DNA from: Timema cristinae
Lineage: Eukaryota > Arthropoda > Insecta > Phasmatodea > Timematidae
Assembly (NCBI GenBank): GCA_039000515.1
Contig: JBCFYV010011135.1
Span: 18,744,178 to 18,808,177, forward strand
Length of the DNA stretch: 64,000 bases
Reading direction: 5' to 3'
Shown here: piece after piece, positions 1 to 9,986 of the stretch
How positions within the stretch are numbered: position 1 is the first letter of the stretch
Layout of the letters: every line of letters starts with the position of its first letter
Position numbers and translations under genes: made by a program
The notes under the pieces: model-generated
Seen by the model: only the letters and a program-made list of their open reading frames with translations
Database searches by the model: none
Told to the model about the DNA's origin: nothing

Positions 1-442
1 CCTGACTGACTGACTGATTCATCATCGCCGAGCGCAAACTATCAAGGCTACATGCATGAAATTCGGACTGTATATTCATTTTGTTATGTAGGCACCCACT
101 AAGAAAGTATTTTAGAAAATTCCACCCCTAAAGGGTCAAAATAGGGGATGATAATATGTATGAAAGTCCGTCATTTTGAAAGTTACATAAATAAAATTTT
201 GTATTTCGGTTATTGACGTAAAACAAATACGTGTTTCAGGAATTTTGGAAATTTTATTTAATAAGGGATGAAAAAGGGGGTGAAAGTTTGTATCGGACTT
301 GCATTATTTTTGATCTGAAGTCAAGTTATGGTCATCAACGTAACGTAATATTTTAAATTAATCTGTAAATACATATGTATATTTTCGTATTTGTATATAA
401 TCAACTTCCACGCGAGCAAAGCCGCGGGCAACAGCTATCTAG
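1..442 (+). repeat. Interspersed repeat, Helitron-like candidate, copy 1
   Basis: Nearly identical to 26612-27077. It starts CTGACTGACTGACTGATTCATCATCGCC and ends ...GCCGCGGGCAACAGCTATCTAG|T. The TC/CTAG|T termini with a short GC palindrome near the 3' end suggest a non-autonomous Helitron, but the base before the second copy is G rather than A. No coding content. Confidence 0.5.
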
Positions 443-1380
443 TACTTAATAAACAAATATCAGCCTATCTAGACTATAGCAAAATTAAATTAGATAGTTT
501 TAAGTTCCATAATTAAAACTTTTAAGAAGAACATAAAATATTTACAGAGTATTATAACTTTCCTTCAAAGAGTCCAGCTTTTTGCAAGTCATCTCCTAAC
601 GATATAAAATAATAAACGCAGTCCGTCCATTATGGCGTCGAGTTCAAAATTACATTATAAATAAATATTAAAGAGGTCCTTCCCCGATGGTGCCGAGTTG
701 AAAAGTCAGCTTACATTTTCCACACGTTCATAATATATAGTTATCTTACTGCGTAGTTATGATAGGGGGAATAGTTCAAACTAAGTCGGTGACGTAACAT
801 TTTGGGAGGATCACGCTGTTTTTCTCACGTAGGCCATCTTGCTTGTTGGTCGCTGATTGGTCATCCCGCTCTGTATAGACGATACTCGGGTTTGTTGTCA
901 AAAATCTTTTTAACTGCTTGGCTGCTGACGTCAGAGATCAGGTGTTGGTTGCACAAACCATCCGAAAGAGGGCAGCCATGTCCGCGTGCACTCTTCGTCA
1001 GGTATGTAGAAAATCGCCCATCAGATATGTCTAAACTGGGCTGGTCGGAACATCAAGTGCTGATACATCAAGGCAAGGTTACCCCGTTCCTCGAATTAGG
1101 ACGTTTTGAAGTCATCCAGGCTACTAAGCTGTGCAAGCCAGCTTATCCAGAGAGTACGTATATGAACCGTTTACACCGTACAGAATTGATAAGTGAATTA
1201 TATTGAATAATATTGTTTGTATATTGCTTGAAGTTACATGGAACTACAATAGTGAAGAATACTATTGTAGGCGATTTGAATAAATTTTGACGTTTATTGG
1301 AGTGGGTAGTATGAATCGGATAATAGTCTATGCAGCATCGGGTTGGGTGGGGCTTCGATTGTAAAATACAACCCTTGTAT
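443..1380. other. Non-repetitive stretch with candidate promoter and first exon
   Basis: From about 800 to 1200 the DNA is less AT-rich. It has ATTGG (inverted CCAAT) at 856-860, TGACGTCA at 926-933, an ATG in good context at 978 (GCAGCCATGT) and a donor CAG|GTATGT at 1001-1007, eight codons later. This could be a host promoter with a short first coding exon. The longer open frame 802-1206 lacks a plausible start and is probably not a gene. Confidence 0.3.
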
Positions 1381-3335
1381 TGTTACACAAACCTCTGATC
1401 TCCCCGTCATTTTCAGTCTAATCTACTACGAGAGTAGCGCGTTAGACCACTTGCCACCAAAGTGGGTCTCCCACAACTCTTATATTACTACCCATCCATG
1501 TAAGGAGGGTAAACTTTAAGGGAAATGTACCTGTATTTGCATGAAGGTAAATAATAAAATTCATTTATTTAAATATACTCTAATTACATCAATTTCAGAT
1601 TTGTATCCCGTTATCCACGTAACTGGCAAATAAAATTAGATGTACCTGACCGCCCTCGTGATCCCATAAGTGGAATTATTCTTTATAAACAAACCGGTTT
1701 TGAACTTTCGTTTAGTTAAAATACTACTTTTTAACATAAATGATACTCGCGTAAGTGGAAGCCTTGTCTAAGGCACTACTCTATGAGTAGATTAAATTTC
1801 TAATTATGAAATTCAGTCTAGTTAACTAAGGAAGATTAAAAATCATTCTATTTATCCTCCAGTAAAATATGGATATTCTTCTTCTTAAAATAATTTTCCT
1901 CATCACTAAAACCAGACCACAAGCATAGTTAGTATATTAGCGTACAAGTCGAACGGTTAGAAGGATGAGATGCTAAAAAAAAAATGGTTTGATACAACTT
2001 AGCTTGAAAGGTAGCTTTTCTACCTATTTATCTAATAGGTTGGGTTTTTTTTCTCGCCATGGTTAAGAAATATCTCTTATATGAGTTCTTCCTTAATAGT
2101 TGTGTATTATTGAGCGGATAATTGGATCTTTAGTATGATTAAACTGAAGTTGTTCCATAATATATGTGATTATATGATCAGTTGGTTCATAGATGGTTAA
2201 AATATACCCGAATGATAATAATAATTTTTGTGAATTAAATAGTGAGCTATTAAAAATTATTAGTCATAACTATAGCTTAATTTAAATAGCCAATTAGTTA
2301 TTTAAAACTGATCGCTGGACATTGGAATCAAACCCTGGTCCTATGTTTTGTCAACAATACTATTATAACTTGGATATTTAGGAGTCTTCCCGTGCCCTTG
2401 GTAATTTTTCACCCATATATTAAGGCAGAGCCTGTGATGGACGTGTATAAATTGTCAGATACATATGTGTGATTAAGTAAGGTCGTGAGCTAACAGATAA
2501 ATTAGTCACTTGCTACTCAAAGTATGATTTTTCAATTTAAATAATATGATATTTAGCTGTGGCTATAACTGTACCTTGCAAGGCCAGACACAGGAGGGGT
2601 GATTTTGGGGGTTCCACACCCCCTAAATATTATAAACAAAATATATATGGCTTTATTAAGCTCATGTTTCAAATGATATCAATATCAACACACAAGTACA
2701 AATTAGCGGGCTGTGTAACCGTAAAAAAAAACACTTGAGAGAGATTTTAGGTGTGTTTAAATATATATAAATTTGCCTTGGCTTTAGAAATAAAGGAGAT
2801 AAGTTACAATAAATCATCTTAGAGAGCTTATAGATATGTTTAAATAAATATAACTTTTCCTTGCATTCAGCACTTAGGGAGTTAGGTTACTATAAGAACA
2901 CTTTAGAAAGCTTCTAGTGGTGTCCATATATATATAATTTTTTTTTTTACTATCTTCGGGAGCTAGGGAAATATTTTGCCATAAAAAAACTTCAGAAATC
3001 TTCTAGAACTGTGTATCCCTTATAATTGTTTCTAGCCTCCAGCAATTTGGGGATGTGCCCACCAAACCCATACTGAAATTATTGGCTGGCTACGGCCTTG
3101 GTACCTTGCAACTATAACACTAGGCTATTTAATCCATCTTGATATGCACATTCATACAATTGTCATTGTACTGTTGGTAAAATAAAACCTTACCGAATCA
3201 AAGATGGCTGCGTTATCCTATTGTTCATGACGATTAATTGATCAATCATATGTAGCTGACGATTTCCACTCGTCCATCACAGACTCTTCCTCAAAATACG
3301 AGTGAAGAATGACCCTATACACGTGGTGACTAGGG
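1381..3335. other. No gene seen; SINE-2 fragments and a degenerate tandem repeat
   Basis: Holds a minus-strand 5' fragment of the second SINE family (about 1381-1490), a 3' tail of the same family (about 1915-1985), and a degraded tandem repeat of about 95 bases per unit at 2722-3060 (AGAGAG.TT.TAG.TGTGTTTAAATATATATAA). The rest is AT-rich and featureless. Confidence 0.5.
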
Positions 3336-3695
3336 TATAGCTCTGTGGTGAGAGCATTAGCGTGCTAAGTTAAATATCCCGTGTTCAATTCCCGTGTCCA
3401 GATGTCACTTTTAAAATTAATGAATAGGATAATGGTTTATTACCCACTTTGGTGGTTACATAGTAGTAGGCACTACTCTTTCAGCAGACTAGACACCTGA
3501 TGATGAGGAGATCAAGGTTCGAATCTCGGCTGGTTGTACTTAGGGCTGTTTTTACAAAGTGGTTTTCTACTCTCCTTCTATGAAAATACGGGTTCACTTC
3601 CTTTAAATGTAGCCTTAGTTATTTCTAAAACCATTAGCGTATTTAGTACACAAGTGAATAACCTGAACTTGTAGTAATATTCAAAATACTGCTGT
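3336..3695 (+). repeat. Two adjacent tRNA-derived SINE fragments
   Basis: At 3336-3430 a tRNA-like head (GTGGTGAGAGCATTAGCGTGC ... GTTCAATTCCC B box) also found at about 46200-46300. At 3441-3695 a copy of SINE family 2, with B box GGTTCGAATCTC and the body CTTCCTTTAAAT.TA.CCTTAGT..T.TAAAACCATTAGCGTA. Confidence 0.55.
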
Positions 3696-5520
3696 TAGAT
3701 AAAATTCTTCTCGTTGTTGAGAGCTACAGATGGTACACTTCCCCTTAAGGAGTTGTGTTGTAGTTGAATATCCCTAGGGAAAGGAAAGACTGTAAACCAC
3801 TCTTATAAGTCTCTCCTCATTCTCTCCTCCTGCCATATTGCGTGTTGGCTTGTCGCCTATATCCCTAGGGGCAAATCACATCTGCTCTGTCTCGAAAATA
3901 CCGTGTATTACACTTTGAGAAACAATAAAATATCATCTGGTGACAAAGCGGTTTCAAAGAGACACCATAACAGAGCAAAAGTAGCTGCTGTAAAATACTT
4001 GGAAGGACTTATCCTTTCACTGGTGGTTTAATTTAAAAGAATGTCAGCTCCGAAGCTTCGAAACCACTAAAACTCTATTATATTAGAATGTTCAGTTGTG
4101 ACCTTTACACAGCTTTAGTTCTCATTAGAAATTTAATTCAGTTACTTCATAACCACTTAAACAATCTTCAATTAGCTTTGGATTTTGTGTTTTGACTTTC
4201 ACCTTTCTCTGTTTCTGATCAGAATGGTAAATTTGTGGTCTAAAAACAGTATTTATAAAACGGGCATACCAGTACACTAAGAAACTAAAGTGCGCTATAA
4301 TTTTTTATAAGAGACAATGCATAAGGAGCCTTACGACTAAGCAAAATGGTGGTACTAGGACACAAATGAGACCTTATATGCAACTCATGATTACGTGGGC
4401 TAGGGTTTTGTTCCCGGACCAAGCCTGGCTAAGGTTCAGTACCGATAAAGATGACTGGAAGCTTTTAACCTCCTTCGTCCCCCCGGGCCTTTACAGTTTG
4501 GGGACGGCCGGTCTTGAGACAGCTATTGGTGTACGGGTAAAGTAGCGGCCTCTTTATCTCCGAGAAAAGAGACGGTCTTCTGCCCCTCTCCACATTTCAT
4601 TCCAACCCCCACCCACTGTCACCTATCCCACCTAACCTACTCACCACTAAACTAGACTTCACTTTTCTGTCAAAATTTTTCACTTGACTTGTCAGTCGTA
4701 GCTATTATTAGCTCGCTGGAGAACTTAATAGGAATGTGGGTGAACGATTTTTGTGAATAATTATGTGCCATCAAACTTGAAGTATGTCAAAGAAAAATTT
4801 GATATTTTTTAAACAAAAGATAAATTCGACAGATATAAACTTATCATCAGTCAACACTAATGTAATAATTAAGGCTCAATTATTTAGAGGAAACCCAGAG
4901 TGGAAATATCCAAACAAAGATTTTTGATCGTATTCCTCGTAAATTTCAAAATATTTGGTGCATTACAGTACAGTCCTGAAAATTTTAAAAAGTTAAATAG
5001 GTTAAGTCTGAACTTAGCATCTTCTTAATCTTAGCTCGGTACCTCAACAGCTTGATCCATAGACGTTGTTGAGAGAATTTTATTTAGTAAAGGGCGAATT
5101 AAAAATTAAAAAAAAATAATGAAACTAAAATGTTTCTTATTTACCGAATAAATGTGTTGCTTGTATCTGATTCATTCTTAATATAACCAAAAGAATAATG
5201 TAATATTTTAATAAAGATATTTAAATTTTTTTTTTATAAAATATAATACATTTTTATGAAGAACTTAATAACTAAAAAACTATTAGATATGTATAAAAAA
5301 TAATTAAAAATCTATTAGACCTGGTTTCAAAATTTCCTAATTCTTTAGAGCCACATTATGAGGACACGATATTAACCATTAGGCCACCGATGATCTTAAA
5401 TATTTTTATGGAAACTAGACAATGTCATTTTTGAGAAATAAAATTGTATAATAAAATTTTACTTTCAAATAAATCTAAAAAAATATTCATAAACGTAAAT
5501 AACTGAATCCCAATTTGATA
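3696..5520. other. AT-rich intergenic DNA, no gene seen
   Basis: No coding-like segment. A GC-richer patch at 4460-4620 (CCCCGGGCC and GAGAAAAGAGACGG) resembles a decayed repeat but I could not assign it. Confidence 0.4.
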
Positions 5521-5570
5521 TAAAGATTCTCTTTCTCTTTATATATATAAAGAAAGAGATAATCTAATAA

Positions 5571-5692
5571 TAATTAATAAATGGCATTATATAATTGGAT
5601 ATTGAATATTTTTAACAAATTGTTTTATTTGACATAATTATACATTAAATATTTAAAAATATATCAAATTACATTTATAACGAGAGAATAAT

Positions 5693-5780
<88 letters not shown>

Positions 5781-5921
5781 AAAACTGTAAATATCCTAAA
5801 ATATTTTTAACAAATTGTTTTATTTGACATAATTATACATTAAATAATTAAAGATATATCATATTATATTAATAACGAGAGAATAATTGAATCTAAATTA
5901 TATAATGCCATTTATTAATTA
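5571..5921. mobile_element. MITE-like element with 26-bp perfect inverted termini
   Basis: 5571-5596 and 5896-5921 are perfect reverse complements (TAATTAATAAATGGCATT...). Inside, a segment of about 93 bases is present twice in direct orientation (5602-5695 and 5797-5890) on either side of a long (AT)n tract at 5694-5777. No coding capacity. A strong palindrome (CTTTCTCTTTATATATATAAAGAAAG) sits just outside at 5531-5557. Confidence 0.55.
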
Positions 5922-6009
5922 TTTTTCTTAAAGTTTAATAAAGTCGTCTATGCACAGAGCCTTATTGTTTAGGAATGGGATAGATAAATCATCACCAAAA
6001 TATCAGGAG

Positions 6010-6252
6010 ACTAGCCCCCTTCCCCGTAAAAACATATTGTAAATAATCTTGTAAAACAAAGCTTTAAATCATCCACCATGTCGATATGAAAACAAAATAT
6101 TTTTTTTACTTATTTTTTTTGAAAATACAGTCCTACCATCACTTTATAGCCCCCTCCCTCTTTTTATCCTCCCTCCTATTTCCATCTCATTCCACTTTCC
6201 TCATGCCCTTTTCACCAACCCCACTTTCCCTTCAACAACTTTTTTTCCAACG
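6010..6252 (+). repeat. Interspersed repeat C, left half, interrupted by the Polinton
   Basis: CTAGCCCCCTTCC.CGTAAAAA.ATATTGTA through CCAACG matches 33184-33420 and the complement of 42950-43378. The family continues on the other side of the Polinton at 23383. Confidence 0.8.
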
Positions 6253-6258
6253 ACTATA
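6253..6258. repeat. Target-site duplication, left copy (ACTATA)
   Basis: ACTATA directly precedes the AG terminus of the Polinton and is repeated exactly at the right end. Six bases is the duplication length made by Polinton integrases. Confidence 0.92.
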
Positions 6259-6958
6259 AGTAGTATTAGCTGGGGTATGTTCCCTCGATAATTATTCATA
6301 ATTTGACGTATGAGACTATGGTATAACTAAAATATTGGTATGCTAGTGACGTTTTCAATTGACGTCACATTGACGTCACAGGATTAAGACGTCTTCAAAT
6401 TTAATGAATTATTATTTGAGTGTGAGCATTAACCATCACTATTTGCCATGTTTTTTATTTGGAAAACCTGTATTTTAGACATTGACGTCACAGGATTATG
6501 ACATTTTCAAATTTATTTAATTATTATTAACCATCACTACTTGCCATGTTTTTTTATTTGGATAAACTCTATAAAGGAGAAAACCTTTATTTTAGACATT
6601 GACGTCACAGACATTTTCAAATTTATTGAATTATTATTTTATGAGAACATAAACCATCGTCATGTTTTATTTTGGGTATACTCTATAAAGAGAAAACCCT
6701 GTATTTTAATGTTGTATGGCTTTTACTACAAATATATAATTTAACTGAGAGGGAAATATTACTAGAAATGAAAAAATAAGTACAAGTTTTTCCACATTTA
6801 ATTATTATAAAAAAATATACATATTTCACAATTTATTATTGATATCCATAAAAATACAAAGATCGTCATACAGTGACAGATAGTCAAAATATGGGATAGG
6901 ATCGGATGGGTCTACAAACGATTTGGAGGCGGGGCTATTGTCTACAAATATTACTAGA
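6259..6958 (+). repeat. Left terminal inverted repeat of the Polinton
   Basis: The first about 85 bases match the reverse complement of 23382-23298 almost perfectly. After that the two arms stay alignable but differ by indels up to about 6958, where similarity stops inside the 3' end of a gene copy (see 6826-6960). The outer arm holds about three tandem subunits of roughly 120 bases, each with TGACGTCA, a stretch like GACATTTTCAAATTTATT and a 'CCATCAC..TTGCCATG' block. The right arm carries fewer such units but an extra block of ACGTCATTGAAA repeats. Confidence 0.9.
6360..6607. promoter_or_regulatory. Cluster of four TGACGTCA (CRE) palindromes, left TIR
   Basis: Perfect 8-bp CREB/ATF-type palindromes lie at 6360-6367, 6371-6378, 6483-6490 and 6600-6607. 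They recur with the tandem subunit of the TIR. A role in transcription or in terminal replication is inference; the motif itself is directly visible. Confidence 0.6.
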
Positions 6959-6960
6959 AA
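6826..6960 (-). pseudogene. C-terminal fragment of the right-end gene carried in the left TIR
   Basis: Read on the minus strand, this segment ends with the same residues as the protein at 22266-22817 (SKSFVDP.DPIPYF.YLSLYDDLCIFMD), with a few substitutions, and the same stop codon. Similarity ends abruptly near 6958, so only about 45 codons are present and no start survives. It exists because the TIR boundary falls inside that gene. Immediately inward, 6945-7025 is a second copy of the downstream TIR segment 6756-6832 (the TTACTAGAAATGAAAAA block), a local tandem duplication. Confidence 0.8.
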
Positions 6961-7160
6961 TGAAAAATAAAATACAAGTTTTTTTTCACATTTAATTATA
7001 ATAAAAACATATACAGATTTCACATACAATATATATTTGTTACATAGTATAATTTTAAAAAGTGTTTAGTAGTTACTTTTATTTCAATTTTTAACCATTA
7101 TTACCAAGATTAATTATAAATAATGTTTTAATTTTTAACCAGGATTACCAAATATTAAAA

Positions 7161-7478
7161 CTATTGACATGATTTTGTTTCAATCCTAAGCTTGATAGAA
7201 CTGTCAACCCCTATTCCTTCATAAATTAATACAGACTTTGATCCATTTACAAGGTCAATATGATCTTTTTTACAAATGTTTGAAAACTTTTTAGGTAGAA
7301 AGAACCCTACGATATTGTCTTGTAAATAAGCATTTACGTAAATAGATCTGCCAAACTTTGTATCTATTTCATTAAAAGATATAATATCTAGTATTGTATT
7401 CTCCTTTAAACTTCTTAGAGAAATATATTGAATGTCGTTGGTCTTGGCTGAGTTGAAGTCATGTATAAACTTGTCCAT
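7161..7478 (-). CDS. Small Polinton-associated protein of unknown function
   Basis: A 105-residue protein on the strand opposite to the other genes. I start at the ATG whose complement is 7476-7478; the open frame continues a few codons further upstream without a Met. It contains a 'NEIDTKFGRSIYVNAYL' strand followed by 'VGFFLPKKFSN' and a final 'LIYEGIGVDSSIKLRIETK'. This T-K-[FY]-G ... F-L-P-K ... Y-x-G pattern recurs, as far as I recall, in short unnamed proteins of invertebrate Polintons and other mobile elements. The predicted alternating strands would suit a small beta-barrel such as an OB-fold, but that is inference. It is AT-rich compared with the core genes. A minus-strand splice donor (CAAG|GTAATT, complement of 7562-7567) and an AG just before the ATG suggest the message may be spliced. 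Confidence 0.6.
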   Translation of the reverse strand: MDKFIHDFNSAKTNDIQYISLRSLKENTILDIISFNEIDTKFGRSIYVNAYLQDNIVGFFLPKKFSNICKKDHIDLVNGSKSVLIYEGIGVDSSIKLRIETKSCQ

Positions 7479-7571
7479 ATCTTGAAAAAATTCAAACAAA
7501 TATATTATAGAAATAATAAGAAGACAGAAACTTTTTAAAAAATAAATAAAGAAATTATAAATTACCTTGAT

Positions 7572-7670
7572 TTAATCTGCACTCAGATCACCCCGCCTAG
7601 CTTGTAGGTTTGTCTCAGAAGCGTCGACTAGATCGAAGTCTAATGTAGGTGGCTGTTTAAACACAAGTCT
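7572..7670 (-). other. Short minus-strand coding-like segment (possible terminal exon)
   Basis: Reading leftward from 7670, 32 codons are open before a TAA (complement of 7572-7574), with protein-like composition (PPTLDFDLVDASE, then NLQARRGDLSAD). It is less AT-rich than its surroundings. No Met is present, so if real it must be an exon. Candidate acceptors lie just upstream near 7672-7685. It could be the 3' exon of a gene whose first exon is at 9826-9858, or a relic. Confidence 0.28.
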
Positions 7671-7766
7671 TCAACTGATTCAATTTTAATAATTTTAACG
7701 TCTTAAATACATAGCGTACTGTCTAGCTCTCAAGGTAAACATCGTCTATCCATATTTCTAATTATG

Positions 7767-8019
7767 TATTCAACTCACTACCAGGTAGTCATAGAGAAGT
7801 GAGACCAAGGACGATCACGTATATTCTAATTAGATATTCAGGCCACAAAAAGTATTGAACCATCGAGACGAGATTATAACGGCCAAGGCTGATCACGTAT
7901 ATTTCTAATTAGATATTCATGTCACTGCTGAAAGGCCAACTACATTTGAAATCAACACACAACATGCTTAAGATGAAGGTCTATTCAGGAAAACACATTG
8001 AAATGGTTTACTATAAAAG
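7767..8019 (+). promoter_or_regulatory. Promoter module A with TATA box
   Basis: TATAAAAG at 8012-8019 lies 37 bases before the ATG at 8056. The preceding about 240 bases match 9987-10155 block by block: TATTCAACT.ACTACCAG.TAGTC, then GAGACCAAGG, then TAATTAGATATTCA, then GAAATCAACACAC, then TTCAG.AAAACACATT ending in CTATAAAAG. The TAATTAGATATTCA/CACGTATAT portion is itself duplicated inside this copy (7815-7846 and 7886-7922). A shared upstream module before two genes implies co-regulation. Confidence 0.75.
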
Positions 8020-8055
8020 CCGTGCAAATTATATGATAGATGTATAATCTTCAAC

Positions 8056-8493
8056 ATGGCGTGCTCATCAGTCGTAGATAGTTCTGCAGGACGTAATTAT
8101 GAACGTGTATATAAAGTGTCGAATTATTTAACTGATTTAGCAACATGCGAATGCTTTGACTTTCCGCATAAATTATCAAACCCGGGTTGTTTGTTAGTAA
8201 TTAAAGAATACAGAGAAGAAAAAGCAATAGAAATATACCTAGAACAATCCAGTTATTTTACAAATTCAATTATTTTGGAAGGACACCGCGAACTCTATCC
8301 AAATAATGTCACAACGAGATACCACATCTGTGCAGAAAATTGCTTCAAGCCATCACCACATAACTACTGTCCACAGTTTGGAAGAACCTGTTGCGAATAT
8401 GTTTCTTGGGAGTTTCTACATGTAGAGTCGGAGTTGAAAAAACAAAAAGACATTAAAGAAGATTGGAGTAACGAAATGGAGGTGGATGTTTAA
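8056..8493 (+). CDS. Cys-rich protein of unknown function, parent of a local tandem array
   Basis: A 145-residue protein starting at an ATG 37 bases after a TATA box. N-terminal half: 'YERVYKVSNYLTDLATCECFDFPHKLSN.GCLLVIKEY', then an amphipathic strand 'AIEIYLEQSSYFTNSII'. The C-terminal half has seven Cys and several His (YHICAENC, HNYC, TCC) in a spacing that could bind zinc, ending in a charged tail. I do not recognise a named family. The gene sits between the left TIR genes and the polymerase, a variable accessory zone of Polintons, and shares its promoter module with the polymerase. The N-terminal half only is repeated four times downstream. Confidence 0.6.
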   Translation: MACSSVVDSSAGRNYERVYKVSNYLTDLATCECFDFPHKLSNPGCLLVIKEYREEKAIEIYLEQSSYFTNSIILEGHRELYPNNVTTRYHICAENCFKPSPHNYCPQFGRTCCEYVSWEFLHVESELKKQKDIKEDWSNEMEVDV

Positions 8494-8548
8494 AAGATTT
8501 TGGGTAATATAGAACCTATATTGTATTTTGTTTAATTGATTTACTGAT

Positions 8549-9395
8549 TATGCTTTGACTTTCTGCATAAATTATTAAACCCAGGTTGTTTGTTAGTAAT
8601 TAAAGAATACATAGAAGAAAAAGCAGTAGAAATATACCTAGAACAAACCAGTTATTTTACAAATTCAATTATAGGAGGATGTTTAAAAGATTTGCCGTGT
8701 TCATCAGTCGTAGATAGTTCTACAGGATGCAATTATGAACGTGTATATAAAGTGTCGAATTATTTAACTGATTTAGCAACATGCGAATGCTTTGACTTTC
8801 CGCATAAATTATCAAACCATGGTTGTTTGTTAGTAATTAAAGAATACATAGAAGTAAAAGCAGTAGAAATATACCTAGAACAAACCAGTTATTTTACATA
8901 TTCAATTATAGGAGGATGTTTAAAGATTTTGGGTAATATAGAACCTATATATATATATATTGTATTTTGTTTAATTGATTTACTGATTATGCTTTGACTT
9001 TCTGCATAAATTATCAAACCCCGGGTTGTTTGTTAGTAATTAAAGAATACATAGAAGATAAAGCAGTAGAAATATACCTAGAACAAAACAGTTATTTTAC
9101 AAATTCAATTATAGGAGGATGTTTAAAAGATTTTGGGTAATATAGAACCTATATATATATATATATTGTATTTTGTTTTATTGATTTACTGATTATGCTT
9201 TGACTTTTCCGCATAAATTATCAAACCCAGGTTGTTTGTTAGTAATTAAAGAATACATAGAAGAAAAAGCAGTAGAAATATACCTAGAACAAACCAGTTA
9301 TTTTTCAAATTCAATTATAGGAGGATGTTTAAAAGATTTTGGGGTAATAATATAGAACCTATGTATATATATATATATTGTATTTTGGTTTATTG
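8549..9395 (+). repeat. Tandem array of partial gene copies
   Basis: The segment TGCTTTGACTTT...GGTTGTTTGTTAGTAATTAAAGAATACA...TTCAATTATAGGAGGATGTTTAAA...GTATTTTGTTTAATTGATT recurs with starts at about 8551, 8788, 8990 and 9196 (periods about 237, 202 and 206 bases), after the parent copy at 8152. Each unit ends in a variable (TA)n run. Units are very similar, so the amplification is recent relative to the element. Codon frames are mostly broken. Confidence 0.85.
8696..8988 (+). pseudogene. Truncated copy of the 8056 gene
   Basis: Starting at 8696 the sequence repeats the parent gene from its fourth codon (CSSVVDSS.G.NYERVYKVSNYL...) with few changes, but has no ATG or TATA box of its own. 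After the 'EIYLEQTSYFTYSII' segment it diverges into 'GGCLKILGNIEP' and AT-rich DNA instead of the Cys-rich half. The open frame here fuses a preceding partial copy (8590 onward) to this one. Confidence 0.6.
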
Positions 9396-9507
9396 ATTAT
9401 AAAATAAAATATAATAAAATATACAATGTTTGTTTGATTTAAATATTATTTGGATGTATATTTTCATAATTCCTAACTATATCCTGTTTTACAATTGTTC
9501 CAGGGCT

Positions 9508-9548
<41 letters not shown>

Positions 9549-9653
9549 ATTTTGGTTTATTGATTATAAAATAAAATATACAATTTTTGTCTGATTTATA
9601 TGTTATTATAATGTACATTTTCATATTTCCTAACTATATCCTGTCTTACAATA
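9379..9653 (+). repeat. Two direct copies of an about 120-base AT-rich segment around a (TA)n run
   Basis: TGTATTTTGGTTTATTGATTATAAAATAAAATAT...TTTCATA.TTCCTAACTATATCCTGT.TTACAAT is present at 9379-9500 and again at 9546-9653, separated by a (TA)n tract at 9511-9542. A second, smaller tandem duplication (about 57 bases, ATGAATGAAACTTAAAATACTTTTTGAAAA) occupies 9690-9786. No gene is evident from 9400 to 9820. Confidence 0.8.
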
Positions 9654-9825
9654 GACTGTGCTGAGTTCATTTTTTAAATTCTAAAGGATCTTGAAAATAT
9701 AATCTAATCAAATGAATGAAACTTAAAATACTTTTTGAAAATAAAATCTAATTAATTGAATGAAACTTAAAATACTTTTTGAAAAAGAATTACTCTGTTT
9801 AATCTCTTTTACCGTCAAGACTTAC

Positions 9826-9858
9826 CTCGCTGTCGGTAAATACCTCATTGTTGTTCAT
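9826..9858 (-). other. Candidate minus-strand first coding exon
   Basis: On the minus strand an ATG (complement of 9856-9858) opens an 11-codon stretch (MNNNEVFTDSE) that runs straight into an ideal splice donor, GAG|GTAAGT (GTAAGT = complement of 9820-9825). It faces away from the polymerase promoter, so 9860-10150 may be a divergent promoter. The next exon is not identified; 7572-7670 or 7161-7478 are possible partners. Weak on its own. Confidence 0.3.
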
Positions 9859-9986
9859 ATTGATTATCGAGTGAGTTGACAATTTGACCACCTTGATCTA
9901 TCAAAGAAGTGAATTTCCGGATCTCCTTTTCTTTATCGATGACAAGGGCGATTTCTTATGTAATTTTATTGATTGATTTCTATTAA

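Noticed and set aside
802..1206. 134-codon frame as a host gene
   Set aside because: Starts at a non-ATG codon, crosses a good splice donor and has no recognisable domain.
6541..6744. 67-codon frame in the left TIR
   Set aside because: Falls within the tandem CRE subunits of the TIR, with no counterpart in the right arm.
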